From Streptomyces lucensis JCM 4490 (GTDB lineage Bacteria > Actinomycetota > Actinomycetes > Streptomycetales > Streptomycetaceae), in assembly GCF_014650035.1 (NCBI RefSeq), contig NZ_BMUE01000023.1, forward strand, positions 1 through 64,000: 64,000 nt of DNA, in the 5' to 3' direction. Below, piece after piece: positions 55,646-64,000 of this stretch. The stretch's first letter is position 1, and each line of letters opens with the position of its first letter. Under the pieces are notes generated by a model. It searched no databases. It had not been told where the DNA came from and worked only from the letters and a program-made list of their open reading frames with translations. The position numbers and the translations under genes were made by a program.

Positions 55646-57739
55646 TCACGGACGCAAAGAGTGGAGCTTTCCCGCTGCGAGCCCGTCCCCGAGGCTCCGC
55701 ACGAGAGCCTCGCCCACCGATGCGACCGAGCGGAGCGACTCCTCAAGTGCCAGGAGTTCTCTGAAGGCCGCCGCATACGGTCGCTGTTCAACAAGTGCGA
55801 GCTGGAGCACCTGTAGCTTGCGTACGTCGATGCGGGCAGAGCTGGAAGTGTGGGAACCCGCTTGCCGCGCGTTCGCGGACGCACGCAGGCAGCCTGCGAG
55901 GAACCAGGGGTCGAGGACTTCGGGGTCCGGGCGCAGCGCGTAAAGCTGGGGTCCGAGCACCAAGGGCGTATCCTCTTGGACCCAGACGCGATACGCCCTC
56001 TCGACACCCGCCACGACGACATCCCCCGGCTCGGCCACGGTGAACGAACCCGTTCTGGCGCCCCGCTCTGCCTCGGCCCGGGCGAGCCAGCCCCCCGGCT
56101 GTCCTCCCAGGACCAGGTCGGGAACGCTCAAGGCCGGTACTGCGCCATCTGGCAGCGCGTCGCCGTGCAGTAGTTCGCTGGGGAGCGTCTGCCCCTGTTG
56201 CAGCTTGAGAGCATGAGCACGGTGCAGGTCCGAGACCGTGATCGTGGACAGCGCCTCACTGCCCGCCGACAGGTCGATTGCCGCCAGAGACTGGGAGTGA
56301 TCGCGCACTTCGTCGAGCAGGCCACCCAGGCGCCCCCAGGACTCATGGAGCTTGGCCTGGGCCTCTACGGCCGTCTCCGGTACGTGGCGGGCCGGCGTGA
56401 GATCTGTCTGTTCATTGAGCAGGTCCACCACGGGAACGGTGACACTCCCCTCAGGCAATTGCTTCCCTGCTCCTGCCTTCCTTTCTCCAGACCAGTCATA
56501 AGCACGTACCGCATCGAGTACGCGGCTGGTCAACTGCGGCCAATCGATGCCCTGAGCTCCTCTCGTCGCCCCATGCGATGTGGCTGCGTCGAGCAGAAAC
56601 ATGCGTTCGCCGGAAGCAGCGCTGCCCTCGGACTTGGGCATCCGGAGAATCCACAACTGGAGTGAAACGCTGTGTGGTTGGGCAGCCCCGGCCGGAAGTG
56701 CGACGACTCCCTGCAGAGCGCCCGTCCGCAGTAGCGCCCCACGGATGCGCCTACCTGCGCGCCGAGAGGCCACCGCTGGCGGCAGCAGGAGTACAGCCAC
56801 GCCGCCTGGCGCCAGTCGCGCCAGCGCGTGCTCAATCCAGGCGAGTTCGGGCTCGGTCCTCGGTGGCAGGCCGTAGACCCAGCGGGGGTCAATAGCCAGT
56901 TCCTCATGACCCCAGTCGCGCGCATTGAACGGGGGGTTGCACAGGACGATGTCGGCCCGGACACCGTCGTTTGGGTCCGCGCGGAGCGAGTCACCTGCCT
57001 TGATCCTCACAACGCCGCTTCCCCCCTCCGCGTCGGCGAAGCCCAGCCGCACTTCCGCCAGCGCGGCAAGTACCGAGTCGAGTTCGGTACCGATGAGCGC
57101 CGTAGTCCCGGGATCGGCGTCGGCGCTTCGCTCCGCCATGCCCTCACCGACGGCCAGGAGCAACCCGCCGACACCGCAGGCGGGGTCGAGAACGGTGATC
57201 CGCCCATCCGCGCCCCGGTCCTCCTCCGCTCTGACGGCTAGAGCAACGTCTGCCATCAGTCGGGCCAGTGGGGCCGGGGTGGTGCCGACCTGCCGTACAT
57301 GGGCGTCAAGCCAGCGTGTGAGCAGGAAGGTGAATGTCTCCCGCTCGCCTTCGTATCGTGCGACGTCGACCGTCTCGTTCATCACGCGAGCGGCCTCGTC
57401 CGGAAGCAAGGAATGCTCGGGTGCGGCCTGATCCACGCCTGTCGCGGCAAGCAGGCGGCGGCCGGCTTCGGCGAGCGCCGTGCCCATCACCGCACGATCC
57501 CCCAGGGCCTCGTAGTGCGGCCACAGCCGCTCGCGCAACCCGATCCGCTCGATCTTCCCGTGGGCGTACAGCCACCGTTCGATCTCCGAAAGGGAGAACT
57601 GCGGGCTGGTGTCTGTACCGCCGACCGGCATCGGGAACGAGACATGGCGCCGTCGCCAGTTACTTACAGCCGCTCGACCAACGCCCGCGATGCGCGCGAT
57701 TCCCGCCAAAGTGACGGGCGCATCGTTGGATGATGACAT
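55646..57739 (-). CDS. N6-adenine DNA methylase fused to a specificity-like region
   Basis: 697 residues from the ATG at 57739 with GGAG upstream. An N-terminal HTH (LAGIARIAGVGRAAVSNWRR) is followed by a HsdM-type core with motif I VLDPACGVGGLLLAVGEG and motif IV IVLCNPPFNARDWG. The last ~230 residues resemble half of a type I specificity subunit (FTVAEPGDVVVAGVERAYRV, PDPEVLDPWFLAGCLRAS, IDVRKLQVLQLALVEQR). So recognition and methylation are in one chain. No partner restriction subunit (HsdR) is adjacent. It may mark self DNA for a neighbouring defence system or be an orphan. Confidence 0.87.
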   Translation of the reverse strand: MSSSNDAPVTLAGIARIAGVGRAAVSNWRRRHVSFPMPVGGTDTSPQFSLSEIERWLYAHGKIERIGLRERLWPHYEALGDRAVMGTALAEAGRRLLAATGVDQAAPEHSLLPDEAARVMNETVDVARYEGERETFTFLLTRWLDAHVRQVGTTPAPLARLMADVALAVRAEEDRGADGRITVLDPACGVGGLLLAVGEGMAERSADADPGTTALIGTELDSVLAALAEVRLGFADAEGGSGVVRIKAGDSLRADPNDGVRADIVLCNPPFNARDWGHEELAIDPRWVYGLPPRTEPELAWIEHALARLAPGGVAVLLLPPAVASRRAGRRIRGALLRTGALQGVVALPAGAAQPHSVSLQLWILRMPKSEGSAASGERMFLLDAATSHGATRGAQGIDWPQLTSRVLDAVRAYDWSGERKAGAGKQLPEGSVTVPVVDLLNEQTDLTPARHVPETAVEAQAKLHESWGRLGGLLDEVRDHSQSLAAIDLSAGSEALSTITVSDLHRAHALKLQQGQTLPSELLHGDALPDGAVPALSVPDLVLGGQPGGWLARAEAERGARTGSFTVAEPGDVVVAGVERAYRVWVQEDTPLVLGPQLYALRPDPEVLDPWFLAGCLRASANARQAGSHTSSSARIDVRKLQVLQLALVEQRPYAAAFRELLALEESLRSVASVGEALVRSLGDGLAAGKLHSLRP

Positions 57740-57879
57740 GTGGTTCTCCGAGCAGGACGGCGACTTTCGGACGGGTCTGACACAGGATGCCGACACCGTA
57801 GCTCAGCCGCCCCCATCAGGCCAATCATTGACTGAGTTCACAGACACTTCGTCGATCGCGCGCCTTTCCACTGGATCAC

Positions 57880-58290
57880 GTCTCTGCCAGGCAGTCTTCC
57901 AGGTCCTGAATCTGTTCGGTGAGTCGTTCGATTCGCTGGGCCCAGAGCAGGCACCAGGGTGATGCGAGTGGCCTGCAGCACCTATTTTCACCGTCTTCGC
58001 GGTTCTTGTTGTCGTTGGCGAGCTCCACGCAGGCCGGGACAGGGGCCACTCCGAAGGGGCCGGTCTCCTCCACTCCGGCCCGCGGCGGCCCAACCCTTTT
58101 GCCCAGTCCAGGTTCGGGACATCCGGCCGCGGTAGCCGGGAACACCTCGATGCCGATCACTCACCCCACCAAGGAGAGCACAGCCCGCATGCGCATCCCG
58201 ATGCGGGTCCACACCAAGAACCACTTCCCCCGTCGGCCGGAGCCGACGAGCACTCGGGGAGGGGGCGTACTGGTCATGCTCGTCGCCATC
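57880..58290 (-). pseudogene. IS110 transposase remnant
   Basis: Leftward fragments in different frames give PTGEVVLGVDPHRDAHAG (transposase N-terminus), then VIGIEVFPATAAG and AGVEETGPFG, then RIERLTEQIQDLEDCLAET from the coiled-coil middle region. The catalytic residues are interrupted by frameshifts and the centre is deleted. Confidence 0.75.
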
Positions 58291-58644
58291 AGATTCACCT
58301 GCGCTAAGCGACTCAGCTGGCACACCGGGATCCTTAGCACCAACTCGCCAATTCGTCAATCCAGCTTATTTGTTCGAAGCCCATCATTCGCGAGTTCGGC
58401 ACCTCCGCGCGGGACATGCCGACCGGCAACTTGTTTTTACTAACCGCACCATTAGAGCGTGAGCCCGCCGCCCCTCAATAGGAACAAAAGTACGTCTCTT
58501 CACTCGAAGCGAGTATCTACCGGATAAGCATGTCGCTCCTCAGCTTCTTGATGTCAGGATGCTTCCTGTTCCTAACGTGCCAATGCGGGACGTCTGTTGG
58601 CCGATGGGTCGACGTACGGCCGCGACTCCCGAAGGGCGTCAGCC
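58291..58644. other. Relatively AT-rich intergenic region
   Basis: No gene is evident. Parts around 58430-58540 are clearly less GC-rich than the rest of the window (for example TTGTTTTTACTAACC) and could hold the promoter for the two rightward genes that follow. Confidence 0.45.
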
Positions 58645-58884
58645 ATGCCTTCATCCCCGGAATCCGACCGTCCTCTCGACGAATCCACCGAGGAGACTCG
58701 ACGAAAGGAGCGGGAACTGGCCGAAGCTGAGGTCAAGTTGGCGCGCCGAGATCGAATTGTGAACCGACTGCGAATCCTGCAGGTGTTCTTCTCGCTGGTC
58801 GCGCTCGTGACAGGCAACCCGACTTACCGGTGGGCGGCCAGCTGCGCCCAGTGGGCCATGGAACGTTTCCGGGACTCCGAGTGA
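58645..58884 (+). CDS. Small protein with coiled coil and hydrophobic segment
   Basis: 79 residues, no family recognised. A charged helix (STEETRRKERELAEAEVKLA) precedes a hydrophobic stretch (ILQVFFSLVALVTG), then a short amphipathic end. GAAGGG lies upstream of the ATG at 58645. It is 13 bp before the 747-residue gene and likely co-transcribed with it. Confidence 0.5.
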   Translation: MPSSPESDRPLDESTEETRRKERELAEAEVKLARRDRIVNRLRILQVFFSLVALVTGNPTYRWAASCAQWAMERFRDSE

Positions 58885-58897
58885 TGTGAGGTAGAGC

Positions 58898-61141
58898 ATG
58901 AGCGAGGTCAATGTCGATGGACCGTTTCCGATTCCGGTATCCCGGGAGGATCAAGAGGCATGGATCAGGGCCGTGCTGGCGACCGAGGGGGTGAATCTGC
59001 CCCGTGGTGCACTGAAAAACGTCGCCCCCTTCATCGTTGATCCCGATGACACGCTGAGTGAACCCGACGCCCACGGTGTGCGCACGCTCAAGGCGAGCGC
59101 GGTTCGGCGTATCCGCACAGACGCCGGTGACATGGTCGTCGCAGTCGTCCGGATGCATGGCGTCGGCGGTGTGCAGTGGGGACACAACGAACGGATCAGC
59201 TCAATCTGGCGCTCCGTCGCGGATCCGACGGTCGGCCGGGAGACCGAGAGGACCTTGGCTTCGGTCCGGCCATGGATGGGTGTCGACGACGATGGACGCA
59301 AGAAGTGTTTCGCCGCACTCGAAAGCGTCGTGGCCAACCGGCGCATGTTGATCATGAACGCCGAGGACGCGGCGGACGAACTGAAGAGGCGAGACCGCGT
59401 CCGCCCTTACGACCTTGAGGAAGACCTCGTCCTCAACGGGCAACAAGACCCCGGGATGTACGTTCCCCAGCAGGTGAGGATCGAGGACAACCCGGAGAGA
59501 GACTCTGACGGCAACCCTCTTTACCCGGACGCCTACTGGGGGTGGATGGCAGTTCGAGGCAATAATCGCACACAGAAGCGGCAGTCGATCTTCCGTTTGA
59601 CATCCAGTGAAGTGCTGGCCGGTGTCCCGGCGGAGAAACTGGAGCGAGAGGGGGACGAGATCATCTGCGACCCTCGTGACTGGCTCCCTGAATTCTCCGC
59701 CGTACTCAACAGGGAGTTCGCGGAGACGGGCGACGGCGAACTGGATCCGACAAACGGCTCACGGGCGCGACGTGCCGCGGCCATCGCCGTGGTGGACGCG
59801 CATCTGGTGATCGGCACCCCCACTCCGCAGCGGCTCTACCGCATCGTGCAGATGAACAACCGGCGCGATCACGTCCACCCGCCGCTGGAGTTCGACGCCC
59901 TCGACCGCTCGCGCGCGCTGGGGCGGAGCGTTCTCGGGATGTACGTGGCGCAACAGGCTATGGACGAAAAAACGGCAGAGGTCCTTTCCGGGCTCGCGCC
60001 GATCCGTGAACTCGCGGGCGTGTCGGCGGACATGACGGTCTCCGAGCTGCGAGACCTGCGCTCCATGAGGTTGTTGCAGGAACTGTTTCCGGTGGATCCG
60101 CGCAAGCGTCATCTACTGCGGCGCGCACTCAGCGAAAACCCACCATCTCAGCTCAAGTCGGGGGAAATCAACCAGCGGGCGCGCACGTGGTCCGCACTGA
60201 CTTCCGAGAGCTACCCGGCACCATGGAACCCACGCGTGGGCCAGGTCTTCTCGACCCGGGCCCGGGAGGGAATCGTCCTCTCCGGACGCAGGCTGCCAGA
60301 TCTGCTCGCCGCCGCGGACACCGATGACGACGCATTCGACGAACTTGTGTCCTATCGGGCGGCGCACTGGCTGGCCTCCTTCGGCATCATCGAGGCCGAC
60401 CGAGGCTCACTCGACGGCCAGGAGGCGATCGGCGACGCAGGGGAACGGATTCGCCGATCTCGCAGGACCGTCATGAACTGCCTGCAGGCCCTGCGGCACG
60501 AAAAGAGCCGGATGATGGCAGTCGGCGTACTGAAGTCGCTGGCCGCAGCCATGGACGACGGAGACCGGCGGCCCTGGCGCGTCAGCAGCTCCGGCAAGGA
60601 GATGGTGGGGCGGGAGATGACACCGCTCTGGTTCGACAGCGAATTCCCCAAGGACACCGGTACCCGGCCCCGCAAGACAGTAAATCCTGCACCACCATTG
60701 CTCACCACGGCGACGGCGCCCACCCCCCTGCCTTCGCCTACACTGCCCACGCTCTCACCCATGACACCAACGCCCTCACTCGTGACATCAGCCCCTGTAC
60801 AACCCACCGCGGCGCCGCCCGCCCCTGCAGTCTCGGCCCAGTCCGAAGCGCCCGCCACCGATGAGACTGACGAAGCCGATAGCTCCATGCCCTCCCCTGA
60901 GGAACCGCTAACCCTAGAGACACTGGTGACCCGGGTCGAGGAACGGATCCGTGGCCTGCACGCGGCCTCCGCCGAAGTCGGCGAACTCCTCGGCCACCTC
61001 GCGGACCAGAGCCGGGCGGCGTCTGTCGCCCAACCCATCGGCCGACACCAGGCCGATAGAACCGTGCGCCTCCTCAACCAGACGCTATCCAGGCTGCGCA
61101 GACTGCCCGAGCTCATGGAGGAGATGACGGAACCCGTCTGA
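58898..61141 (+). CDS. Large protein of unknown family
   Basis: 747 residues; I do not recognise it. Residues ~1-560 look globular, alpha/beta then helical, with VVRMHGVGGVQWGHNERISS, GWMAVRGNNRTQKRQSIFRL, IVQMNNRRDHVHPP and a helical block RIRRSRRTVMNCLQALRHE. A Pro/Thr-rich linker (~585-665) joins it to a C-terminal coiled coil (LVTRVEERIRGLHAAS, VRLLNQTLSRLRRLPELMEE). The basic, Asn/Arg-rich motifs would suit nucleic-acid binding, but that is a guess. Its position beside the excisionase-like remnant suggests it belongs to the integrated element. Confidence 0.65.
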   Translation: MSEVNVDGPFPIPVSREDQEAWIRAVLATEGVNLPRGALKNVAPFIVDPDDTLSEPDAHGVRTLKASAVRRIRTDAGDMVVAVVRMHGVGGVQWGHNERISSIWRSVADPTVGRETERTLASVRPWMGVDDDGRKKCFAALESVVANRRMLIMNAEDAADELKRRDRVRPYDLEEDLVLNGQQDPGMYVPQQVRIEDNPERDSDGNPLYPDAYWGWMAVRGNNRTQKRQSIFRLTSSEVLAGVPAEKLEREGDEIICDPRDWLPEFSAVLNREFAETGDGELDPTNGSRARRAAAIAVVDAHLVIGTPTPQRLYRIVQMNNRRDHVHPPLEFDALDRSRALGRSVLGMYVAQQAMDEKTAEVLSGLAPIRELAGVSADMTVSELRDLRSMRLLQELFPVDPRKRHLLRRALSENPPSQLKSGEINQRARTWSALTSESYPAPWNPRVGQVFSTRAREGIVLSGRRLPDLLAAADTDDDAFDELVSYRAAHWLASFGIIEADRGSLDGQEAIGDAGERIRRSRRTVMNCLQALRHEKSRMMAVGVLKSLAAAMDDGDRRPWRVSSSGKEMVGREMTPLWFDSEFPKDTGTRPRKTVNPAPPLLTTATAPTPLPSPTLPTLSPMTPTPSLVTSAPVQPTAAPPAPAVSAQSEAPATDETDEADSSMPSPEEPLTLETLVTRVEERIRGLHAASAEVGELLGHLADQSRAASVAQPIGRHQADRTVRLLNQTLSRLRRLPELMEEMTEPV

Positions 61142-61380
61142 GGCAGTTCGTCCGGCGGGGCCCGACGTGGAGTGGAACGGCGAGCGTCAAGGACGCCGCC
61201 GAGGCGTTCGGCTTCTCGAGATCGAAGAGCTACGACCTCGTTCGCCGCGGAGAATTCCCATGTCGCGTGCTACCAATAGGCCGCACCGCCCGCGTCGTCA
61301 CCGCCTCGCTCCTCCGCGTACTCGAGAGCGACGAGCCGGAGTACAACGGAGCCTCCAGTACAAGCCCCAATCTGTCATGA
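61141..61380 (+). pseudogene. Excisionase-like HTH protein lacking a start codon
   Basis: The frame ending with TGA at 61378-61380 reads ASVKDAAEAFGFSRSKSYDL, VRRGEFPCRVLPIGRTARVV and TASLLRVLESDE, the winged-HTH pattern of Xis/AlpA proteins next to integrase genes of Streptomyces integrative elements. No ATG or GTG is found in frame upstream within 60 bp (only CTG and GTC codons), so the gene seems to have lost its 5' end or uses a rare start. No integrase gene follows; a terminator does. Confidence 0.55.
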
Positions 61381-61390
61381 CCAACTGCAC

Positions 61391-61428
61391 GACCACGCCC
61401 CGCCGCAGCAAGCCGGCGGGGCGTGGTC
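61391..61428 (+). terminator. Strong hairpin terminator after the excisionase-like frame
   Basis: GACCACGCCCCGCC and GGCGGGGCGTGGTC make a perfect 14-bp stem with a 10-base loop, 10 bp after the stop codon. No T-tract, which is usual in Streptomyces. Confidence 0.75.
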
Positions 61429-61606
61429 GTATCAGGTCCGCGTCTACGCAGGGCCCCCTCCGGAGCAAGCCGACGGGAGGTCCTCAGGTGTCACGAGCGA
61501 TCACAGGCGTGTCACCAACCCCCCAGACGCTGTCGCGTCACAAGGCCCTGACATGGACTTACACGCTCGCCCTGGCCCAACTGGACGCCCGTGGACGGTT
61601 TCTACG

Positions 61607-61733
61607 ACATGTGCCATGTGGTACCCAGTGAGGGACCCAGGATCAGGACCGGGCGTCTTCTGGCCCGTCAAAGCGGTATTGCAGGGTGTTCGGGGGTGTC
61701 TCACTCACGCCCCAGACCCTCTCACGTCTCACG
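61607..61733. repeat. Right copy of the pcaDC 5'-end direct repeat
   Basis: 127 bp matching 34459-34586 with one deleted G and one substitution. It contains only the first ~34 codons of pcaDC and 25 bp upstream; the rest of the gene is absent. It is followed immediately by a degenerate IS110 element, as the left copy is followed by the intact one. Confidence 0.9.
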
Positions 61734-62979
61734 GACGCCCCTATAACAGGGGGACGCTGGATACCGTCCTGACCAGGTTGAAGACCTCTCGGGCGGCATA
61801 TCGCTTGAGGCATCGGATGATCTCGCGTCGGGTCTTGCCTTCCTGGGTGCGGCGTTCGAAGTACGCCTGCGTGCGCGGATCGTGGCGCAGGCGGGTGAAC
61901 ACGATGCGGTGCAGGGCGGCGGTCGCCGCAGTAGTTGAGCCGGCGCGTGCTCCGCCGGCCCGACGAATACTCGACTGGGCTGACTCCGCAAGGGGCAGCA
62001 AAGGATGCTTCGGTGTTCAGCCGCTCGGGGTTGTCTCCCATGGTGATCAGCAGGGTGACTGCGCTGTCCGGGCCGATGCCCACCGGTACGAGCAGCTGTG
62101 GGGCATGGTGTTCGACGAGCTGGGTCAGGCGTTGGTTCAGCTCATCGATCTGCCCGGTGAGCTGTTCGATACGCTCCGCGAGCATTCTCAGAGTCATATG
62201 GGTGGCCTGGGCCACCGTGCACTCGCCGTCCTCGCCGTCGCCTGGCCCGAGGCGTGCGCAGGTGCGGAACAGCTCGCGGTTGCCCAGGCTGGACAGTCGT
62301 TCCCGCAGGGCGGGATCGGCGATGACCAGGACGTCTTTGAGCTGGTTGATCGCCTGGGTACGGGCCTTGACCGCGGATTCCTTGGCGAGTGAAGATCCGG
62401 GCGCTGTGCACCGGACCGTCGCCGGACTTGGCCCGGGCCCGGGCACGGCCACTGAGCACGGCCCGCGCGGCGGCCTGAGCGTCGAGCGGGTCCGAGTTAA
62501 TCTGCTGGGCCAGCAGGTAGCGGGACAGGCCCGCGCCGAAGGTGCCGGTGCCCTCCACACCGGCCCGGCGCACCGTACCCCGCTTGCGGGCCCACACGAG
62601 CAACTGTCGGTAGCCAGCCGTTGTCGCGGGAAAGGACTCCGCCCCCAGGATCTTCCCGAGCGGGGAGATCACGGCGGCAACATGCACCTCGCCGTGCGTG
62701 TCCACGCCCAGGACGACCTCGCGCCGAACGGGCGGATCCGTGCTGGTGGAGGAGGTACTGCGCTGTCGGGTCGTCATGATGGTTCGCCTCCCACGTGACG
62801 TGCTGGCTAGGGTGGTGGCACCGGCCTGCCCGGGCGGTCTGAACCGTGATGGCGCCTGAAACTCGGCAAGGCCCCTATAGGGACACGCCCTGTGGCTCGG
62901 TGGCAGACAGCATCCCGCAACGGCAGCCGACAGGTCCGTGACTGGACACTTCGGTCATAGATCCCACGAGTCAGACCCC
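61734..62979 (-). mobile_element. Degenerate IS110-family element
   Basis: Same organisation as the intact copy: CCCCTAT at 61738-61744 and 62872-62878, transposase remnant, then a conserved non-coding end finishing near GAGTCAGACCCC. In the first 73 comparable transposase residues 54 are identical to the intact copy, so these are different elements rather than recent duplicates. Confidence 0.75.
61745..62777 (-). pseudogene. Broken IS110 transposase
   Basis: It begins normally (REVVLGVDTHGEVHVAAVIS, GVEGTGTFGAGLSRYLLAQ), then lacks ~18 codons before SDPLDAQAAARAVL, shifts frame before KESAVKARTQAINQLK, and shifts again after GVSPVEYSSGRRSTRRLN. In FAAPCGVSP a Pro replaces the usual Leu. It cannot make a full protein. 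Confidence 0.88.
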
Positions 62980-63149
62980 CGCCCGGGACGGCACTGCACA
63001 ACCGTCCCATCGATCCCGGTACAGCGGCATGACTCGATCACTGCCGGAAGGCTTCGAACGAACCGATGCTCAACCTGACTGAGCGGGCTGACAAAGCGTT
63101 GACTTTCGTCCACTCCTGACCGGTATTGGTAGGGAGACGTCACGCAAGG

Positions 63150-63642
63150 AGGTAGTGCTCACCGGCTGCGGCAGCCGGGGCTCCACCGGCGCCCAGCGCA
63201 ACCTGCTCGGCTTCAAGGACGGCATCGCCAGCCCCGACGTCGCCTCGTCCCGAGAAAGCAACCGCCTCATATGGTAAGGGGGCGGCGCCGGCGAGCCCGC
63301 CTGGGACAGGGGCGGCAGCTACCACGTCATACGGATCATCCGCATGCTCGTCGAGTTCTGGGACCTGTCTCCCTCACCGAGCAGGAGAAGATGTTCGGCC
63401 GCCGCGAGGACACCGGCGCCCCGCTCGACGGCGTCGAGGAGACCGATGTCCCCAACTACGCCAAGGATTCGTACGGCAACCCGATCTCCCTCGACGCCCA
63501 TATCCGCCTCGCCAACCCACGCACCGCCGCCACGGACGACTCCCGTATCTTGCGCCGCGGCTACAACTTCGACCGCGGAATCGACGATGTCGGCAAAGGC
63601 GACATGGGCCTGGTCTTCTGCTGCGCCGGGCGGGGAGTGTGA
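63150..63642 (+). pseudogene. DyP-type peroxidase fragment
   Basis: Rightward pieces read AQRNLLGFKDGIASPDVASS (the DyP GFKDG haem-pocket motif), then a stop, GSYHVIRIIRMLVEFWD, a frameshift, LSLTEQEKMFGRREDTGAPL and ILRRGYNFDRGIDDVGKGDM ending GLVFCC. The N-terminal half and the last ~50 residues are absent. The family (EfeB/DyP) is usually Tat-exported with an iron-uptake operon; none remains here. Confidence 0.8.
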
Positions 63643-64000
63643 CGGCCGCCGCCCGGCGCCCGATCACCTCACCGTCATCTGGGCGCAGATCGTTCGTGTC
63701 AGGGTCGGCTTCCCGAGTGGCGGCCCATGCGGCGAGCAGGCGCAGTCCTTCTTCGGAGGGTGAGCCGGGTTCGGCTGCGTAGATGGTGAGGATGAGGCCG
63801 GGTTCGGCGGCCATCTCCAGGCCCTCGTAGGCGAGGATGAGGTCGCCGGCGGCGTGGTGGTGGAAGCGATTGGTGCCGGTGCCGTGGTGGCGGACGTTGT
63901 GGCGCCCCAGCGGGTGCGGAAGTCGTCGCTGCGGGTGGACAGCTCGCCGACCAGGTCGGGGAGATCTTCGTCGTGGAGGTTGGGAGCGTCACGGATCCTT
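63643..64000 (-). pseudogene. XRE regulator with MmyB-like ligand domain (C-terminal part, frameshifted)
   Basis: Leftward from the window end: RDAPNLHDEDLPDLVGELST, RSDDFRTRWGA, then a one-base loss near 63905 and the other frame NVRHHGTGTNRFHHHAAGDL, ILAYEGLEMAAEPGLILTIY and EEGLRLLAAWAATRE. This is the MmyB-like domain found at the C-terminus of actinobacterial XRE regulators. No stop is found where it should end; the frame runs into the peroxidase debris, so the 3' end was lost by rearrangement. The HTH part would lie beyond the window. Confidence 0.7.

Noticed and set aside
44050..57739. Phage growth limitation (Pgl/BREX) system, because kinase and methylase are both present
   Set aside because: No PglZ phosphatase or PglY ATPase is seen, the methylase is HsdM-like rather than PglX-like, and the kinase lacks PglW features.
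61430..61606. tRNA gene as integration target at the island's right end
   Set aside because: No cloverleaf-like arms or CCA-end pattern was seen; the duplicated target is the pcaDC 5' end.

Overview
The window is high-GC actinobacterial DNA, almost certainly Streptomyces. It shows futalosine-type menaquinone genes, GTG and TTG starts, short 4-base ATGA/GTGA gene overlaps, a Streptomyces-type gluABCD operon, a PucR-controlled pyrimidine-catabolic cluster and many proteins of typical Streptomyces composition. No rRNA, tRNA or CRISPR array was seen.

Positions 1 to 34.6 kb look like ordinary chromosome. In order they hold: the 5' part of mqnE; an O-methyltransferase translationally coupled to an mqnA-type gene behind an unusual array of six ~12-bp-phased elements; a macrodomain protein coupled to a phytoene-desaturase-like FAD enzyme; an inositol-monophosphatase family enzyme; a gamma-glutamyltransferase-like protein; a lipoprotein; a nucleobase/hydantoin catabolic cluster (8.5-17.4 kb: NCS1 permease, LLM-class flavin enzyme, dihydropyrimidinase, two beta-ureidopropionase-like nitrilases, PucR regulator, class III aminotransferase); a repeat-bearing hypothetical protein; an XRE regulator divergent from a methionine aminopeptidase; a ClpC-like unfoldase; a secreted gamma-glutamyltransferase; a secreted S15/CocE-type hydrolase; gluABCD; exonuclease III; an MBL-fold protein; and a pcaD-pcaC fusion.

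Positions 34.6 to 62.9 kb form a variable island. It lies between two near-identical ~128-bp direct repeats of the pcaDC 5' end (34459-34586 and 61607-61733), each followed at once by an IS110-family element. The left element is intact; the right one is decayed and clearly diverged from it. Inside are gene debris (fragments of IS110, a protein kinase and a DNA methylase), a HEPN-type protein with a zinc ribbon, a membrane protein plus 1,144-aa STAND NTPase pair, a four-gene pPIWI-RE operon (RecB/Cas4-like protein, REase, DinG-like helicase, pPIWI-RE), a divergent Ser/Thr kinase, an N6-adenine methylase fused to a specificity-like region, a 747-residue protein I do not recognise, and an excisionase-like HTH remnant followed by a strong terminator. 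No integrase is present, so the island looks like an immobilised defence/integrative element.

Positions 62.9 to 64 kb are debris: a broken DyP-type peroxidase gene joined to a frameshifted XRE/MmyB-type regulator.

The most noteworthy system is the pPIWI-RE operon. Its leading gene encodes a protein with two Cas4/RecB-like iron-sulfur halves, of which only the second keeps the PD-(D/E)XK catalytic residues. The three-gene core of pPIWI-RE modules is known from comparative genomics; the tandem Cas4-like partner and the flanking kinase, methylase, STAND and HEPN genes are the less described part.
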